NCBI GenBank assembly: GCA_016743945.1
Contig: JADGFI010000005.1
Coordinates: 248,001 to 312,000 of the forward strand
DNA from: Desulfobacteraceae bacterium
Lineage (GTDB): Bacteria; Desulfobacterota; Desulfobacteria; Desulfobacterales; Desulfobacteraceae
Direction: 5' to 3'
Length of the DNA: 64,000 nucleotides
Position numbers and translations under genes: made by a program
In this document: positions 34,568 to 44,118 of the stretch, piece after piece
How the letters are laid out: each line of letters opens with the position of its first letter
Numbering within the stretch: position 1 is the first letter of the stretch
Notes under the pieces: generated by a model
Told to the model about the DNA's origin: nothing
Database searches by the model: none
The model's input: only the letters and a program-made list of their open reading frames with translations

Positions 34568-35218
34568 ATGCCTTCGTTACGCATTCGTTACCAGACCATA
34601 GAGTTTGGTGACGTGGATATTCATGTCCGAACTTTACGAAATAATCTGGAATACCTTGACGTCGGAGGTGTCGCCAAAAAATTAGGAATATCGTCGGCCA
34701 CATGGCCTTTATTCGGAGTGGTTTGGGCCTCCAGCGAGATCCTGGCCCATCATATGCTTGATTATAAAATTGCAGGCAAGCGGATACTGGAAGTGGGGTG
34801 TGGGATCGCATTGACCAGCCTGCTGCTGAATCATAGGCTTGCAGATATTACGGCGACCGATTACCATCCGGAAGTTGAATCATTCCTTTTGAAAAACGTT
34901 CAATTAAATAAGGGGAACGCCATTCCATTCGTTCGCACGGGATGGGGGGATGAAGATAGCAGTTTGGGTGTGTTCGATTTGGTTATCGGTAGTGATATTT
35001 TATACGAAAGATGTCATACCAGCCTGTTGTCCAATTTTATTGAACAGCATGCAAAACCAAAATGTGACGTGATCCTTGTCGATCCGGGGCGGGGTCACCA
35101 TGCCAATTTCAGTAAAAAAATGGTGGCCTTGGGGTATTCCCATTCCCAAAACAAACCCGCCAACTCAGACTATTTGGACAAGCCATTTCCAGGGCAAATT
35201 TTAAGTTATCATCGGTAA
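34568..35218 (+). CDS. Class I SAM-dependent methyltransferase, METTL21/ETFB-lysine-type
   Basis: A 216-residue Rossmann methyltransferase with the SAM motif ILEVGCGIALTSLLL near residue 77, the acidic residue of motif II in ITATDYHPE, and a GSDILYE post-I motif near residue 143. The pattern fits the Methyltransf_16 group that methylates protein lysines, for example in electron-transfer flavoprotein beta. Cys is absent from the active region. It stands alone between two oppositely oriented genes, so the substrate cannot be inferred from context. Confidence 0.75.
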   Translation: MPSLRIRYQTIEFGDVDIHVRTLRNNLEYLDVGGVAKKLGISSATWPLFGVVWASSEILAHHMLDYKIAGKRILEVGCGIALTSLLLNHRLADITATDYHPEVESFLLKNVQLNKGNAIPFVRTGWGDEDSSLGVFDLVIGSDILYERCHTSLLSNFIEQHAKPKCDVILVDPGRGHHANFSKKMVALGYSHSQNKPANSDYLDKPFPGQILSYHR

Positions 35219-35357
35219 AAAATGGATCGATACGCCAGAGAGGGCTTGGTATAAAAGATGCCGATGGCTTTCATCTCTTGGCATTATCTGACGGTTTTTA
35301 TTGATTTGTTCTCCAGATCCGTCCCGGGCCTGGAGTGGTTCAAAGGGCAGGGAGGAA

Positions 35358-35816
35358 TTAAGCCGATTCGGTCTTCTCGTTCATCAGGGACAAGAGTTGG
35401 GTCGTCAGCTCAAGCAGTTGGGTTTCAAGGGCCTTACGCTGTTGTTGTGCGGCCTCGGAATTGTTGTTGGCCAGAGCGGTAATTTTTTCTTTGATTTTCT
35501 TGATTTTTTCCTGGAGTTCCTTTATCTGCTCATCGATATTGGATTGAGGGCTCTCACTCCCGGAAGCTTCTCCTGCCACCTCTCCAGAGCTGCTCTTTTC
35601 TGTTTGCTCCGCCTCATCCTTTTTAGACGGGTCGCCTTCTTTTGCTTGAAGGTCTTTAGCCTCCTGGGAAATGTTGATCCTATAGGCCCCCTCAGGCCCC
35701 GGAGACACCTGTTCCTCTGTCCTTACCTGGACATTGCTGGCCAGAGAAGATTGCCTCGTGGAAATGGCTGAAAATAAATTTGATACGATTATGGGCTGGT
35801 TTTCTGAAATGGTCAT
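35358..35816 (-). CDS. Unknown coiled-coil protein
   Basis: A 152-residue hydrophilic protein without signal peptide or Cys. The N-terminal part is Ser/Thr-rich and contains YRINISQEAKDL. The middle is Glu/Ser-rich and disordered. Residues about 92-145 form a coiled coil (IDEQIKELQEKIKKIKEKI). The Ile-Ser-Gln-Glu-Ala segment recalls FlgM/flagellar-secretion-associated proteins, but this is weak. No neighbour is on the same strand. Confidence 0.6.
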   Translation of the reverse strand: MTISENQPIIVSNLFSAISTRQSSLASNVQVRTEEQVSPGPEGAYRINISQEAKDLQAKEGDPSKKDEAEQTEKSSSGEVAGEASGSESPQSNIDEQIKELQEKIKKIKEKITALANNNSEAAQQQRKALETQLLELTTQLLSLMNEKTESA

Positions 35817-36325
35817 GGCCGATTTCCCCCGTGTTTGATCTCCGAATTAAGTGGTCTGTTTTGAATAAACGCCGGACGAAAACGGCTCATTTTGGTACAG
35901 CTATAGTATCGGCCAAAGGTCAGAGGGGCTTTAACAAAAAACGCAGCTTTCCCCAAAATACCTGGGGCCATTCACTATTTTTGAGACTTGCCTTTGGTGG
36001 GTTTGCTGGTCAATATAGACCGGTTGTAATCTGTCTATAACCCTCTTATTTTCAGGGTTTGAACTGCTGGAAAGTGTACTCCAATAAATTTTATTACTTG
36101 AATGAAATAGTTTGTCTTTTGGCCTATCTATCGCGTTGCATCAAAGGCCAAATAGGCCAGCTATTAAACCTTTGATGCGCCTTGTAGATGAATCAAAAGT
36201 CTGCGCTATTTCTGTTCAATTTATTTTTGCGGTCCTTACTTCAATCTGGCGGATACGTTTTTTAATGGCATCAAGCCCGTTATTATGGTATCGCAAGAAA
36301 ATAACCTTTAATATCAGGCAGGCGC
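35817..36325. other. Gap upstream of glnE
   Basis: No convincing gene. Apart from the inverted repeat at 36138-36178, nothing identifiable was found. Short frames here lack ribosome sites and family features. Confidence 0.5.
36138..36178. repeat. Inverted repeat upstream of glnE
   Basis: GCATCAAAGG (36138-36147) and CCTTTGATGC (36169-36178) form perfect 10-base arms around 21 bases. Just outside and inside them, GGCCTAT (36121-36127) and ATAGGCC (36152-36158) form a second overlapping repeat. No T-run follows. It could be an operator or the scar of a lost element. Confidence 0.4.
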
Positions 36326-39256
36326 ATGTATCCGACACTATACCTAAAATTGATTGACCGCATTTTTCCAAATCTTGAACCTTCCCTATTCACCCTTTTA
36401 AAAAATCGGCTGGATTCTTTTTATGAAGGGATTGAAAAAAATCGGCTTGAAATGGCCCCTATGGTACAGACGTCGGAGTTCATAAAGGTAATGCTGTTCA
36501 GTGAATATGTTGCTGTCACCATCTCCCAAAACCCTAGTCTCTATCAAACACTGGTCAACTCAGGGGATATTTCTTGCTCCTATTCCGATCAATCCTATTT
36601 TGATCGACTCGAACGCGCCATGGCCCGGGAAACATTGGATACGGCCTTTGTCAAAGAGACCCTGCTTCAATTCAAACTATATGAATCCATCCGCATTGCC
36701 TGGCGGGATCTGACAGGTATGGCAGTGCTCGAAGAAACCTTAATGGACCTGTCAAATCTTGCCGAAAGCTGTGTTCGTTATGGGATCAATTTTTTATACG
36801 ATGATTTTTGCCAGCGCTTCGGCGTCCCGGTGGATACCCAGGGGAACCCGCAGCAACTTATTGTCCTTGGGTTGGGAAAGCTTGGGGCCAGGGAACTCAA
36901 TTTTTCATCTGATATTGATTTGATGTTTGTCTATCCGAGGGAAGGGGTTACCACAGGCAAAAATTCCATTTCCAATGATGAATTTTTTACCCGACTCTGC
37001 CGGGATTTTTTAAAGCTGTTTACCATGGGGGGCGGCATCAATTTTTTTCGGGTGGATACCCGGTTAAGACCCTTTGGGGACAGCGGCCCCCTGGTCATGA
37101 GTGCTGCTGCCTTTGAGGATTATTACCAGGCCCAGGGTCGGGAATGGGAACGGTATGCCATGATAAAAGCACGACCCATTGCCGGAAATATTGAGGAGGG
37201 GTATACGCTTCTCAAGGGGTTGAACGCCTTTATTTACCGCCGGTATTTTGACTATGGCTCCTTTGATTCTTTTCGGGAAATGAAGCATAGGATCACCCTC
37301 CAGGTAAAGAATGCAAAACTCAAAGACAATATCAAACTGGGCGCTGGCGGCATCCGGGAAATTGAGTTCTTCGGCCAGTTATTCCAGCTTATCCGGGGCG
37401 GGGTGGAACCAGAACTCCAGGAGCAGCAGATCCTCAAAGTATTGGACCTGTTGCAGGTTCATAAGTGTATCAATCAAGAGACCCGGCAGGATTTAAAGGA
37501 GGCCTATTATTTTTTGCGACGGGTGGAAAACAGGCTCCAGGAATACCAGGATCGCCAGACCCATGATATTCCGGCAAAGGCAGACCAGCGTCTGATTCTG
37601 GCCATGTCCATGGATTTTGATTCCTTTGAAATATTTCATCAGGAACTAACCCGTGTTTTGGGCCGGGTCCACGGCCATTTCTCCCAGTTATTGGTAACCG
37701 AAGAGGATGAGAACACAGACGACCAAACCCGACATCTCAGGGAAATGTGGACCAACATCAATGATCCCCAGTTTGCATCGGATGCCCTTAAAGTGGAGGG
37801 CTTTGGGGACTCGGATCAATTATTGGCTAGTTTAAGGACCCTTGCCAACCATCTGAACACCCAGCGTCTGACCCCCAACGGCCGAAAAAAACTGGCCCGG
37901 CTCATGCCCGTTCTGGTCAAAAAGGCGGGCCGGGAACAAGACGCCCAATCCATCCTTAGCAAATTGGTCGATCTTATCATCACCATTGAGCGTCGAACCT
38001 GTTATCTTTCGTTGCTCATTGAAAACAAGGGAGCCCTGGATACCCTGATTGTCCTGGCCCAAAAAAGCCCCTGGATCATTACTTTCCTGAGTCAGCATCC
38101 GGTATTGCTGGACGAGCTCATGCATCCAGCCACCTTGTATTCACCCCCTAAAAAGGATGCCCTTGAACGAGAAATGGCAGACCGGATGAAAAAGATTCCC
38201 TCGGGGGATGTGGAATATTTGCTGGAAGAACTGTGTATTTTCCGCCAGGTCAATACCCTGCGGGTGGCTGCAGCAGATGTCAGCGGGAATTATCCTCTCA
38301 TGAAAGTCAGTGATCATCTGACCTATATTGCAGAAACGGTTCTGGCCCAGGTCCTTAAGATCTCTTGGGACATTGTGACAAGAAAATACGGAATCCCCCA
38401 GGGAATGGATGCCAACTCGAAAGATCCCCGGGGGTTTGCCATTGTGGCCTATGGAAAAGTGGGGGGGCTTGAAATGGGATATAAATCAGACCTGGACCTT
38501 GTCTTCCTCTTCCAGGCAGAACCCGGTATGACAAACGGTATACCACCAGGGGAGGAGTTGTCCCCGGGCAGATCAATTGACAATGTTTTGTTCTATTCAA
38601 ACCTGGGCCAGAGGATCATCCGGCTTTTAACCATGCACACCTCTGCCGGTACCCTCTATGGTGCGGACATGCGGCTTCGGCCCGGGGGCGCTTCGGGCAT
38701 GATTGTTTCCCACATGGATGCCCTTGAGGACTATCTTACAACCCAGGCATGGACCTGGGAACACCAGGCTCTGATAAGGGCCCGGCCCGTTACGGGAGAC
38801 CCCGTCCTTTTTTCACGGTTTGACCGAATCCGGGAAACCGTGCTGGGAAAGGAACGGGATCCTGCCACCCTGCAAAAAGAAGTTATGGACATGCGCGAGC
38901 GCATGCGAGAAGAACGGCTGACCCATGTGAGCGGTCTGTTCGATTTAAAGCAGGATCCCGGGGGAATTGTGGATATTGAGTTTCTGGTTCAATATCTTAT
39001 TTTAAAAAATGCCCACAGTTTTCCCGATGTTTTGGTGTGGACCGACAATATCCGGCTCATGGAAGCCTTGAGTGTTGAAGGCATTATTTCAGGGGATGAA
39101 AGCCAGGTGCTCCAGGAGGCATATGTGGGTATCCGCCTGGTCATGCATCGGTTGACCCTCCAGGAAAAAAGTCTGGTTGTGCCGGATGAACTGTTCAAAG
39201 AGATGGCAACGGCCGTGGCAAAAATATATGCTGCCTGTTTAAAACAGGGGGGATAA
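36326..39256 (+). CDS. glnE: Glutamine synthetase adenylyltransferase/deadenylylase
   Basis: A 976-residue bifunctional GlnE, slightly longer than the 946-residue Escherichia enzyme. It has two nucleotidyltransferase domains. The N-terminal deadenylylase has LGLGKLGARELNFSSDIDLM near residue 181, and the C-terminal adenylylase has VAYGKVGGLEMGYKSDLDLV near residue 710, with metal-binding Asp pairs intact in both. It switches glutamine synthetase activity in response to nitrogen status through GlnB. The ATG is within a short leader with no obvious strong ribosome site; a later start is possible, but the N-terminus looks native. Confidence 0.95.
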   Translation: MYPTLYLKLIDRIFPNLEPSLFTLLKNRLDSFYEGIEKNRLEMAPMVQTSEFIKVMLFSEYVAVTISQNPSLYQTLVNSGDISCSYSDQSYFDRLERAMARETLDTAFVKETLLQFKLYESIRIAWRDLTGMAVLEETLMDLSNLAESCVRYGINFLYDDFCQRFGVPVDTQGNPQQLIVLGLGKLGARELNFSSDIDLMFVYPREGVTTGKNSISNDEFFTRLCRDFLKLFTMGGGINFFRVDTRLRPFGDSGPLVMSAAAFEDYYQAQGREWERYAMIKARPIAGNIEEGYTLLKGLNAFIYRRYFDYGSFDSFREMKHRITLQVKNAKLKDNIKLGAGGIREIEFFGQLFQLIRGGVEPELQEQQILKVLDLLQVHKCINQETRQDLKEAYYFLRRVENRLQEYQDRQTHDIPAKADQRLILAMSMDFDSFEIFHQELTRVLGRVHGHFSQLLVTEEDENTDDQTRHLREMWTNINDPQFASDALKVEGFGDSDQLLASLRTLANHLNTQRLTPNGRKKLARLMPVLVKKAGREQDAQSILSKLVDLIITIERRTCYLSLLIENKGALDTLIVLAQKSPWIITFLSQHPVLLDELMHPATLYSPPKKDALEREMADRMKKIPSGDVEYLLEELCIFRQVNTLRVAAADVSGNYPLMKVSDHLTYIAETVLAQVLKISWDIVTRKYGIPQGMDANSKDPRGFAIVAYGKVGGLEMGYKSDLDLVFLFQAEPGMTNGIPPGEELSPGRSIDNVLFYSNLGQRIIRLLTMHTSAGTLYGADMRLRPGGASGMIVSHMDALEDYLTTQAWTWEHQALIRARPVTGDPVLFSRFDRIRETVLGKERDPATLQKEVMDMRERMREERLTHVSGLFDLKQDPGGIVDIEFLVQYLILKNAHSFPDVLVWTDNIRLMEALSVEGIISGDESQVLQEAYVGIRLVMHRLTLQEKSLVVPDELFKEMATAVAKIYAACLKQGG

Positions 39257-39343
39257 GATCTATGTGAATCCGGCAGGGCTCCACAAGGCTGCGGAGAATG
39301 GTCCATTTGGGGTTGAATGCCGTTCCCGGATGCTGAAAACATC

Positions 39344-39372
39344 TTGACTTTTGGCGACCTGTTGTATACGAC
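39344..39372 (+). promoter_or_regulatory. Candidate promoter with palindromic operator before TonB receptor
   Basis: TTGACT (39344-39349) is followed after 15-17 bases by TATACG/TACGAC. The -10 region is embedded in GTTGTATACGAC (39361-39372), palindromic except for one position in each arm, so a repressor could bind there. I do not recognise it as a known Fur or NikR site. Confidence 0.4.
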
Positions 39373-39430
39373 ACTTCAAACAAGGTGGCTGAAGCTGCCG
39401 GATAAATATTAAAGTATCAATCATTATTTT

Positions 39431-39531
39431 CTGCATGACCTAAATTTTAGGCCCGTGCAGAACCTTTTAACCGCGGCCATGAAGGTCCTCTGAAACCCGT
39501 AATCGGGGGAATGGATATTCATGGCTTTTTT
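39431..39531 (+). promoter_or_regulatory. Structured leader with terminator-like hairpin
   Basis: Two structures occur. One is CTGCA...CCTAAA-T-TTTAGG...TGCAG (39431-39460). The other is a long hairpin GCCATGAA (39476-39483) with TTCATGGC (39518-39525), enclosing CCCG-TAAT-CGGG and followed directly by six T (39526-39531). The latter looks like an intrinsic terminator 60 bases before the receptor gene, as in attenuators and riboswitches. I could not match it to a known riboswitch class. Bases 39257-39343 hold nothing identifiable. Confidence 0.5.
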
Positions 39532-39590
39532 GCGCATGCCGTCCCCTCCATATTGAAGCTGAGTTAAATTTTGAAAAGGAGAAAAGGAAA

Positions 39591-41687
39591 ATGAAGATAA
39601 TGTATGGGACTTTATGGACAGGCATTATGCTGTTTTTTGCTGTTTGCCTGGTTTATCCGGCAATGGCGGAACAAGGCCAGGATGATACCAGTCAAATTGA
39701 TGGAATTACGGTGACGGCCACAAAAACAAGTGTGGATCAGGAATTGTCACCAGTTTCAGCCTACAGTGTGGACCGGGAGGATCTGGATTTCCAACCCTCC
39801 TATTACATGAATAACTTTGGTGAATTTATCCGGGATCTTCCCGGTGTCAGTGTGGGCCAGTACTACCCCTGGGGTCCTCCCTGGGTGCAGTTGAGGGGAA
39901 CTGGTCACTTTTTGCAGCGTACCGCTTACCTCATTGACGGCATCCCGGTTCATGCTTTTCTATCGCCGGCGATTAATCCCAACGATATTGAGCAGGTGGA
40001 TGTGGTCCTGGGACCGTCGTCTGCCCTTTACGGTCCCAGCGCGGCTGGCGGGGCCGTCAATATCATTACCCGCAGCGGCAAGGCAAAAGAGGGCATTAAT
40101 GCCCAGGTGGGCTACGGATCTAACAATACCTTCAAGCCCAGCCTTTCCATCGGCGATGAAAAAGACAATTTTTCCTATCGGTTTTCCTATGCCGGAGAGA
40201 TATCCGACGGTTACAAGATGAAACCGGTTGAAGGTATGGTTAAATTGTCCACCCTGGGCAAGCCTCAATATATAAAAACATCCTCCGTTGAGGACAATGA
40301 CTACAGCTACCAGTGGCTCAGCGGGAAAATGGAGTGGAATAACCATCAAGATACCATCGTGACCCTGGCGCTTAACTATATGGACCGCTACCTTTACGGG
40401 GGTCAGAAAAATTTGATCACCAACGATCATGGCGATACGGTGGTGTCCAACCTGAGAGTGAGCCATAAATTTACGGATCAGGTGAAGTTGACAGCGACCA
40501 CAGGGTATCAGTACCAGTCCATTCCCTCCCAGGCTAACGGGGGGGCAAGCCTTGTGAATGGCGTGGTTGTGGTGGATGATACCATTACTGAAATTGAAGA
40601 CTGGGACCGCACCCGGGTGCCCTTCGAACTTCAGGGTGATTTCACCATTTTGCCCAACAATGTCCTGACGGTCGGCCTGTATTTTGCCCGGGAAGAAGAG
40701 ACAAGCTATGATTACGACCCTGACGGCACCCAGACCTACCGCTATGAATTGACTACGGATCAATCCGCCGTGTACCTACAGGACCAGATGTTTTTCATGG
40801 ATGACCGGCTCAGTATTCTGGGCGGGGTTCGGTATGACAAGTGGGAGTATACAGATATTTATGATTCCGGTTCTTCCAACAGCACCCCGGATGACGTGGA
40901 AAAAGATACAGTCACTTACAGGGGCGGCGTCAAGTTCAGGGTCAATAACATGCTGGCACTGCATTCGTCTGCCGGTACTGCCTATTGGCCCGGCAACGCT
41001 AAGTGGCTTTTCAAGAATAAAAACACCGGCGACACCTGGCGGGAAGCCAATACCGACCTGGAACCCGAAGAAACCTGGATGGTGGATCTGGGCGCTGACA
41101 TCACCATTCCCGACTGGAATACCCTGATCAAGGTCACAGCTTACCACGGGGTTATTGAAAATATCATGGCCTATACCTATGAGGACAATATGCCTCATTC
41201 CAACCAGTTGATAAAAACCCGGAATATCGGGGAGGCAGAGATCAACGGTGTTGAATTTTATCTTAAACAGCCCATTACAAAGCATTTGGCGTTTACCGGC
41301 TCACTGACCCTGAACAATTCGGAAATCACCGAAGACAAGACCAACCAGGCCAACGTGGGCAATCAGTTGAGAAACTCCCCGGATTATTTTGGCAGCCTGG
41401 GACTGCGGTACCAGAATCCCGACCTGTTTAACTGGCAGGTTCTGTTCAGATTTTCAGACGACAGGTTTTACGATGACAAAAACGAAGATCTGCCCTATTA
41501 TCACATGGAGGCCTATGAAACACTTGATGTCAAAGTCTGGAAGGACTGGGCCTTGTCTGAAAAAGTCACTCTGCGCACCCAGATTTCCGCAGTCAATCTT
41601 CTGGACGAAGAATATGCCACAGAGATTGTCTATGTTAATCCCGGCCGGTATGTGGAATGCATGATGGGGGTAAGATACGCGTTTTGA
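39591..41687 (+). CDS. TonB-dependent receptor of the ABC importer operon
   Basis: A 698-residue receptor with signal peptide (ending PAMA near residue 25), TonB box around IDGITVTATKT, a plug with WVQLRGTGHF, the strand AYLIDGIPVHAFLSP and DIEQVDVVLGPSSALYGPSAAGG, and a barrel ending GVRYAF. It is followed, with overlap, by a full Nik/Opp-type ABC importer, so the substrate is probably a metal complex, metallophore or short peptide brought across both membranes by one operon. GAAAAGGAG gives a good ribosome site. No cobalamin riboswitch precedes it. Confidence 0.87.
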   Translation: MKIMYGTLWTGIMLFFAVCLVYPAMAEQGQDDTSQIDGITVTATKTSVDQELSPVSAYSVDREDLDFQPSYYMNNFGEFIRDLPGVSVGQYYPWGPPWVQLRGTGHFLQRTAYLIDGIPVHAFLSPAINPNDIEQVDVVLGPSSALYGPSAAGGAVNIITRSGKAKEGINAQVGYGSNNTFKPSLSIGDEKDNFSYRFSYAGEISDGYKMKPVEGMVKLSTLGKPQYIKTSSVEDNDYSYQWLSGKMEWNNHQDTIVTLALNYMDRYLYGGQKNLITNDHGDTVVSNLRVSHKFTDQVKLTATTGYQYQSIPSQANGGASLVNGVVVVDDTITEIEDWDRTRVPFELQGDFTILPNNVLTVGLYFAREEETSYDYDPDGTQTYRYELTTDQSAVYLQDQMFFMDDRLSILGGVRYDKWEYTDIYDSGSSNSTPDDVEKDTVTYRGGVKFRVNNMLALHSSAGTAYWPGNAKWLFKNKNTGDTWREANTDLEPEETWMVDLGADITIPDWNTLIKVTAYHGVIENIMAYTYEDNMPHSNQLIKTRNIGEAEINGVEFYLKQPITKHLAFTGSLTLNNSEITEDKTNQANVGNQLRNSPDYFGSLGLRYQNPDLFNWQVLFRFSDDRFYDDKNEDLPYYHMEAYETLDVKVWKDWALSEKVTLRTQISAVNLLDEEYATEIVYVNPGRYVECMMGVRYAF

Positions 41688-43231
41688 GATCTGCATCCCT
41701 TTTAAACCTCTGGAGCCGGTGCCTGATTTTCCTGGTGCCGGCCATTATCGGGATGGCCCTGGGACCGGATTTTTCCGGTGCCGGGGCGGTCCCGGACAGG
41801 GAACAAACCCTGATTATCGGGGTCGGTCGTGATTTTTTGGACGGGCCTGCCAGCCGGACCTATCTGCACGGGTCCACCCATACCTGGGAGGCGTTGACCT
41901 ATCTGGATGAGAATCTGAACGCCTGCCCCTGGCTGGCCCGGTCCTGGGAATCAGAAGACCAGGCCCGTACCTGGATTTTTCACCTCCGGGAAAATGTCCG
42001 GTTTCATGACAACACGCCTTTGACTGCAGATCTTGCCAGGCAGTCGATCCTGCGCATTGCATCAAGCCCGCGCTATGATCCTTCCGGTGTTTTTCGGGAT
42101 CTTGAGCAACTGGAAGCCCGGGGCGATCTGGATCTTGTTTTTCATCTTAAAAAACCTTGTCCTTCCTTTCCTAACCGGGTCTCCTACTATCAAAGCCCTG
42201 TGCTTCATCCCAAGGATTTTGAGCCCGACGGCCGCCTAAAAACCGTGACCGGTACAGGCCCTTTCCATCTGAAACAGGCCATCCCGGGGGATCGTATCAT
42301 TCTTGCGGCCTTTGATGGGTACTGGGGAGCCAAACCCTTTTTCCGGCAGGTGATCTTCAGAGCGCTGACCGATGCCCAGACCCGGATCATGGCCCTGATG
42401 GCCGGCGAGGTGGATGCGGTTGCCGATGTGGGGGCGGTTCTGCCCCAGCAGGTGGAAAACCTGAAAACCGTACCCGGGCTGATCCTGGACAGTGTTGAAG
42501 TGGCCACCACCCATTATCTGGTGTTCAACTGTGCCAAGGCCCCTTTTGTGGAAAATTCGGCCCGCCAGTGGCTGGCTTCGATTATCGACCGGAAAACGAT
42601 TGTGAACGCCCTGGTTGCCGGATGCGGCCGTGTGGCAGAGGATCCTTTTACTCCCCTGGCAAAAGACTGGCGTTTCGGGCATCTTGACGGCAACTGGCAC
42701 CCGGTGAAGATGCCGGCACCTGGGTCAGTGGACATCCTTCTTCACGCCGGTACCCTGGAGCGCTGGCCTTACCTGGATATTGCCCAGTTTATCCAGATGC
42801 AATTGGGCCAGTATGGGTTTCGGGCCGCCATTCATATCCGGGAACCGGGTGCCTATTACAAAGAGATGAAAGAAGGCAACTTCAGCCTGGCCCTGCAGCC
42901 CAACACTTTGATGACAGGTGAACCTGATTTTTTCTATGCGTATTATTTGGCTTCTGACGGCCCGAGAAGCTATGGGTGCGGCTGCGCAAAAACCGATGAA
43001 TTCATTGCCCGGGGGCGGCACAATTCAAGTGCGGCTGAACAAAAAGAAGTTTACCGCCAATTGTCTAAGGATTTTTCCCGGAACCTGCCCCTGCTGCCCC
43101 TGTACCACGATATTTCATTTTTTGCCTATACGGACCGGCTGAAATTTTTTGGTATGGACCATAATTTCAGGCCGTTGCTGGTTCAGGCAAAGCCTGTGGT
43201 CTCCATCCGTCAGAAAGGGGCGGTGCAATGA
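41684..43231 (+). CDS. NikA/OppA-type periplasmic substrate-binding protein, TTG start
   Basis: A protein of about 515 residues, family 5 extracellular solute-binding. An N-terminal signal region runs over residues 1-34, then come the hallmark stretches LIIGVGRDF, ARTWIFHLRENVRFHDNTPL and TGTGPFHLKQAIPGDRIIL, and a C-terminal lobe. The frame reaches upstream to 41657, but a TTG at 41684 overlaps the receptor stop as TTGA and is preferred because the same pattern recurs in the operon. It should bind a metal chelate or peptide; no His-rich site is obvious. Confidence 0.83.
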   Translation: MRSASLLNLWSRCLIFLVPAIIGMALGPDFSGAGAVPDREQTLIIGVGRDFLDGPASRTYLHGSTHTWEALTYLDENLNACPWLARSWESEDQARTWIFHLRENVRFHDNTPLTADLARQSILRIASSPRYDPSGVFRDLEQLEARGDLDLVFHLKKPCPSFPNRVSYYQSPVLHPKDFEPDGRLKTVTGTGPFHLKQAIPGDRIILAAFDGYWGAKPFFRQVIFRALTDAQTRIMALMAGEVDAVADVGAVLPQQVENLKTVPGLILDSVEVATTHYLVFNCAKAPFVENSARQWLASIIDRKTIVNALVAGCGRVAEDPFTPLAKDWRFGHLDGNWHPVKMPAPGSVDILLHAGTLERWPYLDIAQFIQMQLGQYGFRAAIHIREPGAYYKEMKEGNFSLALQPNTLMTGEPDFFYAYYLASDGPRSYGCGCAKTDEFIARGRHNSSAAEQKEVYRQLSKDFSRNLPLLPLYHDISFFAYTDRLKFFGMDHNFRPLLVQAKPVVSIRQKGAVQ

Positions 43232-44118
43232 CAACCGATATTTGTGCTGATGATACTGGCGATGCCGATTGGTGTGCCCGCTGGAAGGATCTTGGGAACA
43301 ATTCTTTTTTAAAGCAAAGCCAGGCAGTACACCCTGAAAAATGGCAGGTTTTTTACGACCGGGTATCCGATGTCTGGGAACGGATGGCCGGGATCTCTCC
43401 TGCTTCTGGCAAAGAAATGGCCCGGGTTCTGGCCGGTCAGGGACTGCTTGGGTCTGAAAATTTTATTCTTGAGCTTGGCTGCGGGCCGGGAAATTTTTCC
43501 ATGGCACTGGCCGGATACGGTTGCCGGGTTACAGCCATTGATCTTTCCCCGGGCATGATCCGGGTATTGGAAAATAAGATCCAAACCAGCGGTATTTCCG
43601 GGATACAGCCATTGGTTGCAGACTGGAACACCCTTGACCCCACACCGAATCATGACCTGGTTGTGGCCGCATTTTTTCCGGAAGCCTGTAACCCCCACGG
43701 AATTTGCCGCATGGAAAAACTGGCGAAACAGTTCTGTGTGCTTGTACTGGGCAACGGCACCAGCGCCTTTCCTTTGTACCGGCAGATATGGACCCAGGTC
43801 ATGGATGCACCCTGTCCAATATCCGGAGACCATCTGGACTGTGCCGTAAAATTTTTAAGACAGACAGGCAGGCACCCTGATATCCATACGCTGGTCTGCC
43901 CGGCTGTCCTGGATGTACACTTTTCTCAGGCCCGGGAATACTTCAGGGCCTATTTTGGCATGTTCGGCTGTTCGGGGTCTCTTCCGGATCAGGTGATTGA
44001 CGATGTACTTAACTCCCATGTTAAAAACGACAGAATTTTACTTGAGGGCCAGTCCAGTGCTTCCATGGTCTGCTGGCCTGTGCCGGTGCATTCCCCTGGC
44101 CAAAGGAATGCAGATTGA
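43228..44118 (+). CDS. Class I SAM-dependent methyltransferase inside the ABC operon
   Basis: A 296-residue methyltransferase with SAM motif ILELGCGPGNFSMALAGYG near residue 80 and acidic loop VTAIDLSPGMI. It resembles UbiE/small-molecule methyltransferases. ATGA overlap with the binding-protein gene and TTGA overlap with the first permease gene place it firmly inside the transporter operon. Methylation of the imported ligand, or synthesis of a metallophore, is a reasonable inference; nothing in the sequence fixes the substrate. Confidence 0.82.
   Translation: MTTDICADDTGDADWCARWKDLGNNSFLKQSQAVHPEKWQVFYDRVSDVWERMAGISPASGKEMARVLAGQGLLGSENFILELGCGPGNFSMALAGYGCRVTAIDLSPGMIRVLENKIQTSGISGIQPLVADWNTLDPTPNHDLVVAAFFPEACNPHGICRMEKLAKQFCVLVLGNGTSAFPLYRQIWTQVMDAPCPISGDHLDCAVKFLRQTGRHPDIHTLVCPAVLDVHFSQAREYFRAYFGMFGCSGSLPDQVIDDVLNSHVKNDRILLEGQSSASMVCWPVPVHSPGQRNAD

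Noticed and set aside
39257..39590. NikR or Fur box, or cobalamin riboswitch, before the ABC-linked TonB receptor
   Set aside because: No match to the NikR or Fur patterns I know, and the conserved cobalamin core (CCCGCCGCTGT) is absent.
39960..40763. 267-codon - strand frame opposite the TonB receptor
   Set aside because: Antisense to a clear receptor gene; explained by codon bias.
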